Below the pieces are notes generated by a model. The model saw only the letters and a program-made list of their open reading frames with translations. It did not search any database and was not told where the DNA came from. The position numbers and the translations under genes are program-made. Positions 35,661 through 45,143 of a stretch of 51,304 nucleotides of DNA are shown piece after piece. Position 1 is the first letter of the stretch; each line of letters opens with the position of its first letter. The stretch lies in contig CAJXFW010000003.1 in the NCBI GenBank assembly GCA_913053655.1, positions 1 through 51,304 on the forward strand, given 5' to 3'. This DNA is from an uncultured Thiogranum sp. Lineage in GTDB: Bacteria > Pseudomonadota > Gammaproteobacteria > DSM-19610.

Positions 35661-37430
35661 CTATCTGCTCGCCGTGACGGCGCCAAGGCGCGGCACCGAC
35701 GACGCGCGATCCAGATTGTTCAGGCTGATAAAGGTCCGTGCACCGACCACACCGTCGGCATTCATCTCCAGATCACGCTGAAAGGATTGCACGAGTCCCT
35801 TTAACCCGACGTCGAAATAAAAAGGATCCGGCGCAATCGCCGTCAACCCGGTAGCCTTCGCCAGGCGATCACGCAGCCATTTCACGTCTGCGTTACGATC
35901 CCCGGGGTGCAGGGCGGCATTGCCGCTGGGCGGTACTTTCCATAACAGGCGGTACTCACCAAACCAGTGGCGTTCAATCTCACCGATCGGTACTTCGAGA
36001 TCGCGACCATCCACCTGCACCCTGACCTGTGATCCCACCACCTCCCGAATCAACACCGGGACACGCCGACCTTCGGCCGCAACCAGCAGCAACAGAGTCG
36101 GTCTGTCAAAAAGTTTCAATGCCGTCCAGGTACCGCCACCTTGCAGGCAACGCAACCCGGCAGCGGGGGCTTGCGCGCAGGCCTGTTCATCGCTAACCGC
36201 CGACGACCGCACACCCCACAGGCCGTACAGTGATTTCCAGGCTCGCGAGGAAGCATAAGGACCGGCCTCGGCCAGGGCCCGCCTCAAATCCATGACCAGC
36301 GACTCACTTTCAAGTTGCGACTCAATTTCGGCTTCGGACAAATCTTCTGATTCATTTGTCTGCGGGACTTCTGCTCCGCTAGTGGCAAGCTCAATAGGTG
36401 GCTCTTCAGACAGCTGCTCCTTAAACTTCGGTTTTTCAGCCACCACGGCCTTAACCACCGGATTTTCCAACACCGGCTCATCGACCGAATTCATTGCCAG
36501 CTGCGCAGACCCGGGCAAGGGTATAGTCACTGCGAGGAAATAGCTGAGCAGCCCCGCAAGAACCGCAACAGTACCCATTCTCAACCAGTGCCAGACACCT
36601 TTTCCAGGCATCTCCAGGCCCTCTTCCGGAAGCACCTCGCGTGCAGCGCGCTGAACAATCGGTGCGTCAACCATGCGCTTCCCCTCGACAAAGGCACCGA
36701 GCATCGCACGATCACTTAATACATTTATCAAGCGCGGAACACCACCCGACAGTTTGTGTATTAACTCAACTGCCGTATCGGTAAACAGCGTCGCGCTGGC
36801 ACCACAGACCTGCAAGCGATGCCGGATATACGCCGAGGTTTCCACCCGGCTTATCGGCTCAAGGTGATAACGTGCTGTGATGCGCTGGGACAACTGACGC
36901 AAATCCTCGCGCGCCAGCAACTCCCTTAACTCCGGTTGGCCGACCAGGATAATCTGCAACAGTTTTTCGCGGGTGGTCTCCAGGTTAGTCAGTAAACGAA
37001 CTTGCTCCAGCGCTTCTGCGCTGAGATTCTGCGCCTCATCGATCATAAGCACAGTACGCCGACCCCGGGCGTGTGAATCCAGCAGGTAGGCATTCAGAAC
37101 GTCGATCAGCGTCTTGATACTGGTGGTATCTCTTGCGTACTGGATCTGCAGCTCATCACACAGGCTGCCCAGCAGTTCGAGTGCTGTTACGCGCGGATTA
37201 AGTATCAGCGCAATATCAACGTGCTCGGGCAACTGTTCGAGCAGGCAACGGCAGACCGTGGTTTTGCCGGTACCGACTTCTCCCGTCAACTGGACAAAAC
37301 CACCGCCTTCGCCAACGCCGTACAGCAAATGCGCCAGCGCTTCGCGGTGCTGCTGGCTCATGTAGAGAAAGCGTGGATCAGGTGCGATCGAAAAAGGGCG
37401 TTCTGTCAGTCCGAAATGTTTTTCATACAT
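35661..37430 (-). CDS. gspA: ExeA/GspA-like AAA+ ATPase with C-terminal peptidoglycan-binding domain
   Basis: MYEKHFGLTERPFSIAPDPRFLYMSQQHREALAHLLYGV, GEVGTGKTTVCR, C-terminal PG-binding repeat. Confidence 0.9.
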   Translation of the reverse strand: MYEKHFGLTERPFSIAPDPRFLYMSQQHREALAHLLYGVGEGGGFVQLTGEVGTGKTTVCRCLLEQLPEHVDIALILNPRVTALELLGSLCDELQIQYARDTTSIKTLIDVLNAYLLDSHARGRRTVLMIDEAQNLSAEALEQVRLLTNLETTREKLLQIILVGQPELRELLAREDLRQLSQRITARYHLEPISRVETSAYIRHRLQVCGASATLFTDTAVELIHKLSGGVPRLINVLSDRAMLGAFVEGKRMVDAPIVQRAAREVLPEEGLEMPGKGVWHWLRMGTVAVLAGLLSYFLAVTIPLPGSAQLAMNSVDEPVLENPVVKAVVAEKPKFKEQLSEEPPIELATSGAEVPQTNESEDLSEAEIESQLESESLVMDLRRALAEAGPYASSRAWKSLYGLWGVRSSAVSDEQACAQAPAAGLRCLQGGGTWTALKLFDRPTLLLLVAAEGRRVPVLIREVVGSQVRVQVDGRDLEVPIGEIERHWFGEYRLLWKVPPSGNAALHPGDRNADVKWLRDRLAKATGLTAIAPDPFYFDVGLKGLVQSFQRDLEMNADGVVGARTFISLNNLDRASSVPRLGAVTASR

Positions 37431-37949
37431 GATTTTATGTGCCGCCCAACCGGCGAGAGTCTTATTATGCCTATTCTCCGGGTCGACGTCCTGAAACCGG
37501 GACCGGGCAGCTATAAGTGGCTACAACACCGTCGATGTACTTTACCATCGCTGCGCCAGGCGCAGTATAATAATAGTGTTTGTTATTCAGTTGGTTACGC
37601 CTATTTTTCGCACCAGCGCATGAATCCGGGTGTTGGTTTTCCTTACATTTTTGCAGGATACACCAGCGTGGAATATTCCGGCTCAGGAAAGCATCTTTAT
37701 AATTGAGGGGGTTAGAACCAGTGGCATGTCACTTGCTCTGATATTATGGATAAACAATAAAGAACCGGGGATTTGCATGAATGCGAAAATAGAAAAACAC
37801 ATTAATGGCCGCGCAATCAGTGCAAGTCCTGTTTTCAAAGGTGGTGTCCTGCCCGCTTACTGGAATTGTGCCATCAACGATCGCATTATCGATAAAATAT
37901 TCAATTCCGCCAGCGAGATTTTTCGCTTCGCCGAAAACATAAAAAAGAA

Positions 37950-38567
37950 TTAGCCTGTACCGAAACTGCTAATAATCGCCTGTTTCAAATCATTAAGCCG
38001 GCCATGAAAAAAATGGCCTGCGCCTTCAAGCAACACCAGCTGCGGCTGGACTTCCTGGCCGGCTAACCAACCCGTCACCTGTTCGGCAGGCACGATATCA
38101 TCAGCGTCACCCTGAATCAGCAGCCAGGAAATACCGGATAGATTTAGAGAACTATCAGGGCAGTAGTTGACTGCCGGCGCCACGGTGACCAGTCGTTGCG
38201 GCGCAAGTTGCCGGGCACCTTGCAGCGCAATAAATCCACCGAACGAAAATCCGCCCAGCCACAGCGGCAACTCCGGCCAACGCGCCCGCGCCCACGCAAC
38301 CACGGCAAGCAAGTCCTGCAATTCGCCCCGACCTTTATCGTATTCACCCTCACTCTCGCCGACACCGCGAAAGTTAAAGCGCAGACACACCGCACCCAGC
38401 GCAGCAAACGTTTTCGCCAGCTGGTGGACAACTTTGTTATTGAGATTACCACCGTGCAGCGGATGGGGGTGGCAAACCACCGCTACCGCTGCAGGTATCC
38501 CGGCGGGCATCTCTTCCAGGATCTGCAACGCACCTGCAGAACCTGCAATGGATCGGGTTTTTAACAA
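37950..38567 (-). CDS. Alpha/beta hydrolase
   Basis: VVCHPHPLHGGNLNNKVV, RFNFRGVGESEG, WLGGFSFGGFIALQ. Confidence 0.9.
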   Translation of the reverse strand: MLKTRSIAGSAGALQILEEMPAGIPAAVAVVCHPHPLHGGNLNNKVVHQLAKTFAALGAVCLRFNFRGVGESEGEYDKGRGELQDLLAVVAWARARWPELPLWLGGFSFGGFIALQGARQLAPQRLVTVAPAVNYCPDSSLNLSGISWLLIQGDADDIVPAEQVTGWLAGQEVQPQLVLLEGAGHFFHGRLNDLKQAIISSFGTG

Positions 38568-38638
38568 TGTCTCTTGAAAAACTTACCCGTCATTGCGATG
38601 CCTTGACCCGAAGGGTAAGGTACCCGTAATGACACGTA

Positions 38639-38881
38639 CTAGGATGATCCTTTACCGGGATCGTCGGATCCACGCCTTTGCCTGCGTTCGTTACCCGGCG
38701 AGTGCAGGGCCAGATCAAGCCGGTGCCAGCCGTCCAGGTCCACAATCCGGCGCCGGCCATTGATGTTTTCCAGTACCACCTTGCACGGATCGCCCCCTTC
38801 GTGCAGCACCATACGCACCTGCTGCAACTGACCGGTAACACTGGCGTACCAGTATCCGGGTATTGGTTTATGCACCAGCAT
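38639..38881 (-). CDS. Small conserved hypothetical protein
   Basis: MLVHKPIPGYWYASVTGQLQQVRMVLHEGGDPCKVVLENINGRRRIVDLDGWHRLDL; internal start avoids overlap with nrdJb. Confidence 0.55.
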   Translation of the reverse strand: MLVHKPIPGYWYASVTGQLQQVRMVLHEGGDPCKVVLENINGRRRIVDLDGWHRLDLALHSPGNERRQRRGSDDPGKGSS

Positions 38882-38948
38882 TTTCGTTCTTTTGTATTCT
38901 TTATCGAGTAAATTCACAGGACAGCTACTCCTCCGGGAAACAGTGGGT

Positions 38949-39650
38949 TTATCCGCATTTTGACTCACCGCAATTCAGACAGGTCATGCAACCATCCATC
39001 TGTACGGTCGCCTTGGTATTACACTTGCTACAGAGCTGGGCGCCTTCCGGAAAATCATTGGCTTCAGCTGTTTTCGCTCCTTGCACTGAATCTTCATACT
39101 GGGCGCGCTTCTCGGCAACCAGTTTTTTCTGGTGTTCGTCGAGTCCGTCATCTTTCAGCATGCCTATCATGCGCAGGTGACATTCTATCGCATCGCCGAT
39201 CTCGGCTACCAGCGACGGCATGTAACGACCTCCCTTCTTGAAGTAGCCGCCGCGCGGATCGAACACCGAATGCAGTTCTTCAACCAGGAAAGTTACATCG
39301 CCACCTTTACGGAACACCGCGGAGATAATGCGTGTCAGCGCCACAATCCACTGAAAGTGGTCCATGTTTTTCGAATTGATAAAAATTTCGAACGGGCGCC
39401 GCAACTCGTGTTTTGTGCCCTGATTAAGCACCACATCGTTGATGGTAATATACAGCGCATGCTCTGACAACGGAGTTTTTACCTTGTAGGTGGAACCCAG
39501 CAGCATCTCCGGGCGTTTCAGCTTTTCGTGCAGCTGGACGATGTTGTCCTCTTCCTTGACCTCGGCCGGTGCGGCTTCTACTGCCGGCTCTGGCTCTTCA
39601 TCCTTCAGGACTTCATAGCCCACTATTTTCTGGCCAATTTTCTTCGTCAT
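38949..39650 (-). CDS. nrdJb: Class II ribonucleotide reductase C-terminal subunit/TSCPD protein (NrdJb-like)
   Basis: TSCPD-type domain plus Cys-rich C-terminus CSKCNTKATVQMDGCMTCLNCGESKCG. Confidence 0.8.
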   Translation of the reverse strand: MTKKIGQKIVGYEVLKDEEPEPAVEAAPAEVKEEDNIVQLHEKLKRPEMLLGSTYKVKTPLSEHALYITINDVVLNQGTKHELRRPFEIFINSKNMDHFQWIVALTRIISAVFRKGGDVTFLVEELHSVFDPRGGYFKKGGRYMPSLVAEIGDAIECHLRMIGMLKDDGLDEHQKKLVAEKRAQYEDSVQGAKTAEANDFPEGAQLCSKCNTKATVQMDGCMTCLNCGESKCG

Positions 39651-39682
39651 ATCAATCTCCTCCCACGCCTTGTACGCGCTAC

Positions 39683-42600
39683 TCAGAATTTACCGTAGTA
39701 CCCTTCTTTCAGGGCATCGTACAAATTAGCGGCGCTGTGTATTTCTCCGTCGTATTCAATATCTTCGTTGCCTTTTAGCTGCACAAGGCTGCCATCTTCC
39801 AGCGTGAACTGGTAGACGGTATTTTCGAGATCCTTGTCCTTTACCAGCACACCCTGGAACGCCTCAGGATTAAAGCGAAACGTCGTGCAACCCTTGAGGC
39901 CCTGCTGGTAGGCATACCGGTAAATATCCTTGAAATCATCGAAAGGATAATCCGTCGGTACGTTAGCGGTTTTGGAAATCGAGGAATCCACCCACTTCTG
40001 CGCTGCCGCCTGGATATCGACGTGCTCCCGGGGGCTAACGTCGTCAGCTGCTATAAAATAGTCGGGCAACCTGTTGCAGCCGTCCTCGCTGTGCGGCACC
40101 GCATCGGGGTTAACCAGGGTGTGATAAGCCAGCATTTCGAAAGAAAATACATCGACCTTTTCCTTGGTCTTGCGTCCTTCGCGGATCACGTTACGCGAGT
40201 AATGGTGGGCAAAACTGGGTTCTATACCGTTACTGGCGTTATTCGCCAATGACAGCGAAATGGTGCCGGTCGGTGCAATAGAGGAATGGTGGGTAAAACG
40301 TGCACCGGTTTCCACCAGCTGTTCAACCAGCTCCGGAGCCACTTCCGCAACCTGCTGCATGTAACGGCTGTACCTGGCGTGTAACACCTTGCCCTTGATG
40401 CGGTCGCCAGGCTTGTAACCGTCGCACTTCATCTCCGGTCGCTTGCGCAACATTTCCGGCGTTACTTCAAAATCCTCTTCGAGTATCGGCGCCGGTCCCT
40501 TCTCCTTCGCCAGGTCCAGTGCCACCCGCCAGCCGGTCAACGCCAGTTCGCGACTGATTTTTTCCGTAAATTTCACCGAATCGGCTACGCCGTATCTCAT
40601 ACGCAACATGGTGATAGTCGAACCCAGCCCCAGAAAACCCATGCCGTGCCGACGTTTGCTCATAATCTCGTCGCGTTGTTTTTCCAGAGGCAAACCGTTG
40701 ATCTCTACCACGTTATCCAGCATGCGGGTAAAGACAGCCACCACCTTGCGGAACTCATCCCAATCGAAACTGGCTTGTTCCGTGAACGGCTGGCGCACAA
40801 ATTTAGTCAGGTTAACCGAGCCCAGCAAACACGAACCGTAAGGCGGCAATGGCTGTTCACCGCATTGCCCCGTCACCAGCCCGTTGAATACCACTGTATT
40901 GTGGTCCTCCTGGGTGGTATCAAAGACGGCTTCCCGACCCACGTAGGTAATGGATTTAATCTTGCTGACAAAGGGCTGGGTCTTTCCAAGCGCCTTGTCT
41001 TCGACCCAGGCGTTATAGCGATCATTCTTGTTGTCGAGCAGAAAACCGATTTCCCGCATAAACTGCTCTCGCGACTCCCCATCAATTATTAATTCATGGT
41101 TAGCCCGGCAAGCATAATATTTCCGTCCACCATGGCCATCCGGCAACAGCCGCTGACCCGCGTCGCGCCGTTTGCGGATGCGGCAGAACACACCATAGTT
41201 GGCCAGCAACATCTGCACATCTTTAAGCAGATTCGGGGTGCTGGAAGCCAGACGCACGGAACAACTTTCGCTTTTGCTTGAAACATTGACAGTGCCATCA
41301 CACTGAAACAAGGCGCGCAAATAACCGGTAACGCAGGCTTCGCTGCCACGCCAGATAACTTCAGGTACCCGCAGTTTGGAACGTTGCGTGAAACCATAGT
41401 GCTCCAGTACCCGCGCCAGGATAACGGAACGGATAAAGACATGGTTACGTTCCGGCACAGCGACCGGCGACACCTGGTAGACGCGCGGCCTGTTGGCCAC
41501 GTCGGCGATTAGCGTATTAACATACGCCGCAACCACTGGCGCCAGCACCCGGTCTTCGCCCCAGAAACTGACAATAGCCGCCTGCTTGCCTCCGCCACGA
41601 TTAGTAAAATGGCCGTCACCGGTAACCAGGCCCAGTAACATGCCCAACTCGGCACTGCCCTGTCCGCCAAACTGGCCCTTACCCGACTGGATCAGCAGGC
41701 CATCACCCGCCTTAAGTTCTTTAAGTTTTATCTTGCCCCGAGGTGTATAGAAGTCGTGCCATTCTGTGGCCTTGATTTCGTAGCCGTCCTCCGTCTCGAC
41801 GCGGTATACGTCCGCCTGTTTTTCCGTCATAAAAGCGGGCACAGCCGGACGGCTGCCAACCCCTTTACCCTCACCCAGGGCGCGCCGATCGACAGTCACC
41901 TGCAACGCCTCGCCACTCGCATAAAGCTCACCTATCGGAATCATGCCGTGCCGGGTATGTAAGCGGGTATCCGCCGTCACACAGGGATTGGTCGCACGCA
42001 CATCCTCCACGAACCAGTTGTTGTTCATCTCGTTGACCTTGTCGATGAGGATAAATCCCGGCTCGGCAAAGTCATACGTGGAGGTCATGATCATGTCCCA
42101 CAGGTGGTGCGCCTTGATGGTCCGGTACACCTTGCAAGCCACCAGCCCGGCCTCGTTGGCCAGGTAACCCTTGCGGGTCGGCCAATCGCGCCAGATCACC
42201 TGGTCGGGATTATCAAGATCCAAACCCTGTTCCTCAACCTCCTGCTCGTTGAGCGGGAAGGCCAGCTTCCAGTCGCCGTCGCACTGCACGGCGTCCATGA
42301 ACTCCCGGGTAATCAGTAGCGACAGGTTGAACTGGCGCAGACGACCGGCCTCGCGCTTGGCACGGATAAAATCCATCACATCCGGATGACCGACATCGAA
42401 GGTCGCCATCTGCGCACCGCGCCGGCCACCGGCGGACATCACCGTGAAACACATCTTGTCGTAGATATCCATAAACGACAGCGGACCCGAGGTATAGGCA
42501 CCGGCACCGGAAACATAAGCACCCTTCGGGCGCAGAGTGGAAAATTCATAGCCGATGCCACAGTTGTGAATCACCATCAGGCCACTGTTACCGGCGAGGT

Positions 42601-44371
42601 AGTTATTGTGTTTTTCGACGGTAAAATCAAAAAATGTCTCCGGCAAATCAAGACCACGTTTCACCGCATCCACCGGACGCAGGGTGCGTACCAATTCAAT
42701 CAGATCGGACAAGTGTGAAAAACGTTGCTGCCAGCGGTCCAGCCAGACACGACTCACAATGCGAGCACGGTGATAACCGTGATAAAACCCCAGCTGTTGC
42801 CGTTCCACATGAGAAAGCGCGCCCACCTCACGCTGCAGCGCCGTTTGCAGCGCCGTTGACATAACATAGCGGTCATACTGACCGGCACGCGAGGCGTGCT
42901 GAACGATGCGGCGGCGCTTGCCCCCATCCGCCATATAGGTGGCAACCTGCTGCAGGAAATCCGAATCGGAGATCTTGAGCATGTAACCACCGTCGTCATG
43001 GATGACGTGACCCCTGTGCTCATGGCTGCGCGGTTTGCGCCGGGTAATTCCGGCGTGTACGCCGAACAAGCCCAGCAGCGCTTTGAGCGCCTGCGCAAAA
43101 GCCGCGCATTGCGTCGCCAGGGTCACACTGCCGCGCTCAGTACTGACGGTACCGTCGGTATCGATCAAGCCCGCCAGGAAAGGCAAAAAGTATTGTTCCG
43201 GCTGTTGTGCCACCCAGGACGGGACCGACAGCGTCCTGGATTCTTTACCGGTCTGCCCATCAATAAGATCAACCGCCTTGCTGGCCTCAAAACTCGCAAC
43301 CGTATAGTCCCAGACGGGCGTGCCGTTGACCGTCTGTGTGGCGACAACCCGTGCCTGTGAACCACAAAAAGCCTGGAAAAATTCCGCATAGCGTTCGACA
43401 ACTTCACGCTCGGCCGCGCGGATCTTGAACACCAGGCGCGCACCTTTGGCTTTGGCTCGCGCTGCCCAGGCCTGACGACCCGGCTTATAAGAAAACCGCT
43501 TCTCGTAAGCGCTGCCGTCACCCAGATGCGCCCCGGCAAACCAGGCGTCCAGCGCACGGGACCGATCGGCTTTCCACGGTAGCTGGTAATGCACCAGCGC
43601 ATCGTCCTCCCGAACCTCGTCGGCACGCACATAACACAGCCGGTCATCGCGACTGACGAGCACCGGATGTCTAACCGAAGTCTTCAGCGACGTACCATTA
43701 GAGACAATTTCGATATTGTCGGAACGCGGTACATGGGTGGTCAGATGACGTTCGATGGGACGCAATTCGAAACGGCCGGTATCGCGGTCATAACTCAGGA
43801 TACGCGCGTGTTTTTCCATCACCGCACAATCCGCCGTCACCAGCCCCTGCTCGGTATACACCAGCGTGCCGGGCGCCACGCAACCCGCTTTCAGCGTCAA
43901 CCCCGCTTCATGCACGCGCTCAAGGATATTATCCATCGAATCCTGGATGGTGCCGGACACCGTGCAGTTAATAGTAGAAGTAGCAGGTTTGTGCTCCAGC
44001 GCACCGGCGTTGGAGATAATGCGGCCGGCGGGAATCGCACCGTGGCGCAGCGCCCACAGAAATTGCTCCTGCCAGTATTCCTGCTTCTCCGGAGTGACCT
44101 CAACCTCAGCCAGTGCCTGCGCCACGCGTTGGTAAGTGCCATCGATAGATTCGTCGATCGCGACACCATCCTTGCGCTTTAACCGGTACTTCGTGTCCCA
44201 GATATCCAGTGACGCATCCTGCAAGGGGATATCTGATACTCCGGTCGAAACAGACTTCAGCTGAACTGATTTCATTGCGACTCCTGACTCCTTGTAAAGG
44301 TGTAATTGTGCGGTTATTACCGGTTTTTCGGGCCAGACCCGATATACAGGGCCGGTATTCAGCACAACCAC
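39683..44371 (-). CDS. nrdJa: Adenosylcobalamin-dependent ribonucleoside-diphosphate reductase (NrdJa-like) with two inteins
   Basis: 1562 aa; exteins TSTINCTVSGTIQDSMDNI, KAG/CGIGYEFSTLRPKG, ATNP/CGEQPLPPYGSCLLGSVNL. Confidence 0.93.
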   Translation of the reverse strand: MVVLNTGPVYRVWPEKPVITAQLHLYKESGVAMKSVQLKSVSTGVSDIPLQDASLDIWDTKYRLKRKDGVAIDESIDGTYQRVAQALAEVEVTPEKQEYWQEQFLWALRHGAIPAGRIISNAGALEHKPATSTINCTVSGTIQDSMDNILERVHEAGLTLKAGCVAPGTLVYTEQGLVTADCAVMEKHARILSYDRDTGRFELRPIERHLTTHVPRSDNIEIVSNGTSLKTSVRHPVLVSRDDRLCYVRADEVREDDALVHYQLPWKADRSRALDAWFAGAHLGDGSAYEKRFSYKPGRQAWAARAKAKGARLVFKIRAAEREVVERYAEFFQAFCGSQARVVATQTVNGTPVWDYTVASFEASKAVDLIDGQTGKESRTLSVPSWVAQQPEQYFLPFLAGLIDTDGTVSTERGSVTLATQCAAFAQALKALLGLFGVHAGITRRKPRSHEHRGHVIHDDGGYMLKISDSDFLQQVATYMADGGKRRRIVQHASRAGQYDRYVMSTALQTALQREVGALSHVERQQLGFYHGYHRARIVSRVWLDRWQQRFSHLSDLIELVRTLRPVDAVKRGLDLPETFFDFTVEKHNNYLAGNSGLMVIHNCGIGYEFSTLRPKGAYVSGAGAYTSGPLSFMDIYDKMCFTVMSAGGRRGAQMATFDVGHPDVMDFIRAKREAGRLRQFNLSLLITREFMDAVQCDGDWKLAFPLNEQEVEEQGLDLDNPDQVIWRDWPTRKGYLANEAGLVACKVYRTIKAHHLWDMIMTSTYDFAEPGFILIDKVNEMNNNWFVEDVRATNPCVTADTRLHTRHGMIPIGELYASGEALQVTVDRRALGEGKGVGSRPAVPAFMTEKQADVYRVETEDGYEIKATEWHDFYTPRGKIKLKELKAGDGLLIQSGKGQFGGQGSAELGMLLGLVTGDGHFTNRGGGKQAAIVSFWGEDRVLAPVVAAYVNTLIADVANRPRVYQVSPVAVPERNHVFIRSVILARVLEHYGFTQRSKLRVPEVIWRGSEACVTGYLRALFQCDGTVNVSSKSESCSVRLASSTPNLLKDVQMLLANYGVFCRIRKRRDAGQRLLPDGHGGRKYYACRANHELIIDGESREQFMREIGFLLDNKNDRYNAWVEDKALGKTQPFVSKIKSITYVGREAVFDTTQEDHNTVVFNGLVTGQCGEQPLPPYGSCLLGSVNLTKFVRQPFTEQASFDWDEFRKVVAVFTRMLDNVVEINGLPLEKQRDEIMSKRRHGMGFLGLGSTITMLRMRYGVADSVKFTEKISRELALTGWRVALDLAKEKGPAPILEEDFEVTPEMLRKRPEMKCDGYKPGDRIKGKVLHARYSRYMQQVAEVAPELVEQLVETGARFTHHSSIAPTGTISLSLANNASNGIEPSFAHHYSRNVIREGRKTKEKVDVFSFEMLAYHTLVNPDAVPHSEDGCNRLPDYFIAADDVSPREHVDIQAAAQKWVDSSISKTANVPTDYPFDDFKDIYRYAYQQGLKGCTTFRFNPEAFQGVLVKDKDLENTVYQFTLEDGSLVQLKGNEDIEYDGEIHSAANLYDALKEGYYGKF
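40865..41983 (-). other. Intein 2 (373 aa) in NrdJa, LAGLIDADG-containing, C-terminal Gln
   Basis: Begins CVTADTRLHTRHGMIPIGEL after ...RATNP, contains MLLGLVTGDGHF and YLRALFQCDGTV, ends FNGLVTGQ/C. Confidence 0.88.
42563..43882 (-). other. Intein 1 (440 aa) in NrdJa, LAGLIDADG-containing
   Basis: Begins CVAPGTLVYTEQGLV after ...GLTLKAG, contains FLAGLIDTDGTVS, ends LMVIHN/C. Confidence 0.9.
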
Positions 44372-44763
44372 AAGATGTTGTGTGAAAGAGTATGCAGACT
44401 AGGCCGCATCAGGGCGTCTGTCAAGCCATTATCCGGCCCCAAGTGTTATTTACATTATAGTATAATTACAAGAGCTTACAGAACTATTTCAGCCACAGAG
44501 ACTCACCGGAATCTGCATATGCCGGAGAAATTTCGTCAAACAGTAAAACACTATATATTGTGGTACTGATATACGGGAATACCACTGGAAACCTGCCTAA
44601 AACCCGCTAAGCGGCCGCTCATCTTCAGTCCCCCGGCTTTGCAGCCATTGATGCACGGTATCTCCATCAATCAGCCTTCCCCGGCGCACGGAATCCAATG
44701 CTTCTAATGTCTCCCGCCAGCGATAGCGTTCCTCTGCATTGCACTCGGGAACACACTTATCGT

Positions 44764-44973
44764 TTAATTTATTATCCGATCTTTACAGTCATCATCCAAC
44801 GGCTGCAGCTTGCTGCGTAATGCACCCATTTCAGCGGCAGCTCTTTGTCGCCGCTCGCGTCGCAACAGCTCCTCCACAGCCTGGCTGATATACCGGCTGC
44901 GAGCGCCTTTGGGCACCTGCTGCAAGGATTCCCAGACAGCGTCATCTAACGTGATGTTTAAACGATGGGCCAT
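44764..44973 (-). CDS. Ribbon-helix-helix (CopG-like) antitoxin-type regulator
   Basis: MAHRLNITLDDAVWESLQQVPKGARSRYISQAVEELLRRERR. Confidence 0.7.
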   Translation of the reverse strand: MAHRLNITLDDAVWESLQQVPKGARSRYISQAVEELLRRERRQRAAAEMGALRSKLQPLDDDCKDRIIN

Positions 44974-45143
44974 ATCCACACCAAATATACACATTTATAT
45001 TACACATATTATAGGTGCGCGTAATGCTGCGGAAAACAAAATACATTTCATTCGCATGGGCACGTAGGTCAGATCAGTGCACCAAACGTGGTTGGTTCGG
45101 TCAATCTCAAGATCTCAAGGGGTTTGCTGGTGTTTCCTCTCAC

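Noticed and set aside
37630-37953. 107-aa + strand ORF downstream of the ExeA-like gene
   Set aside because: No recognisable family and no clear RBS; could be real from an internal start but not supportable.
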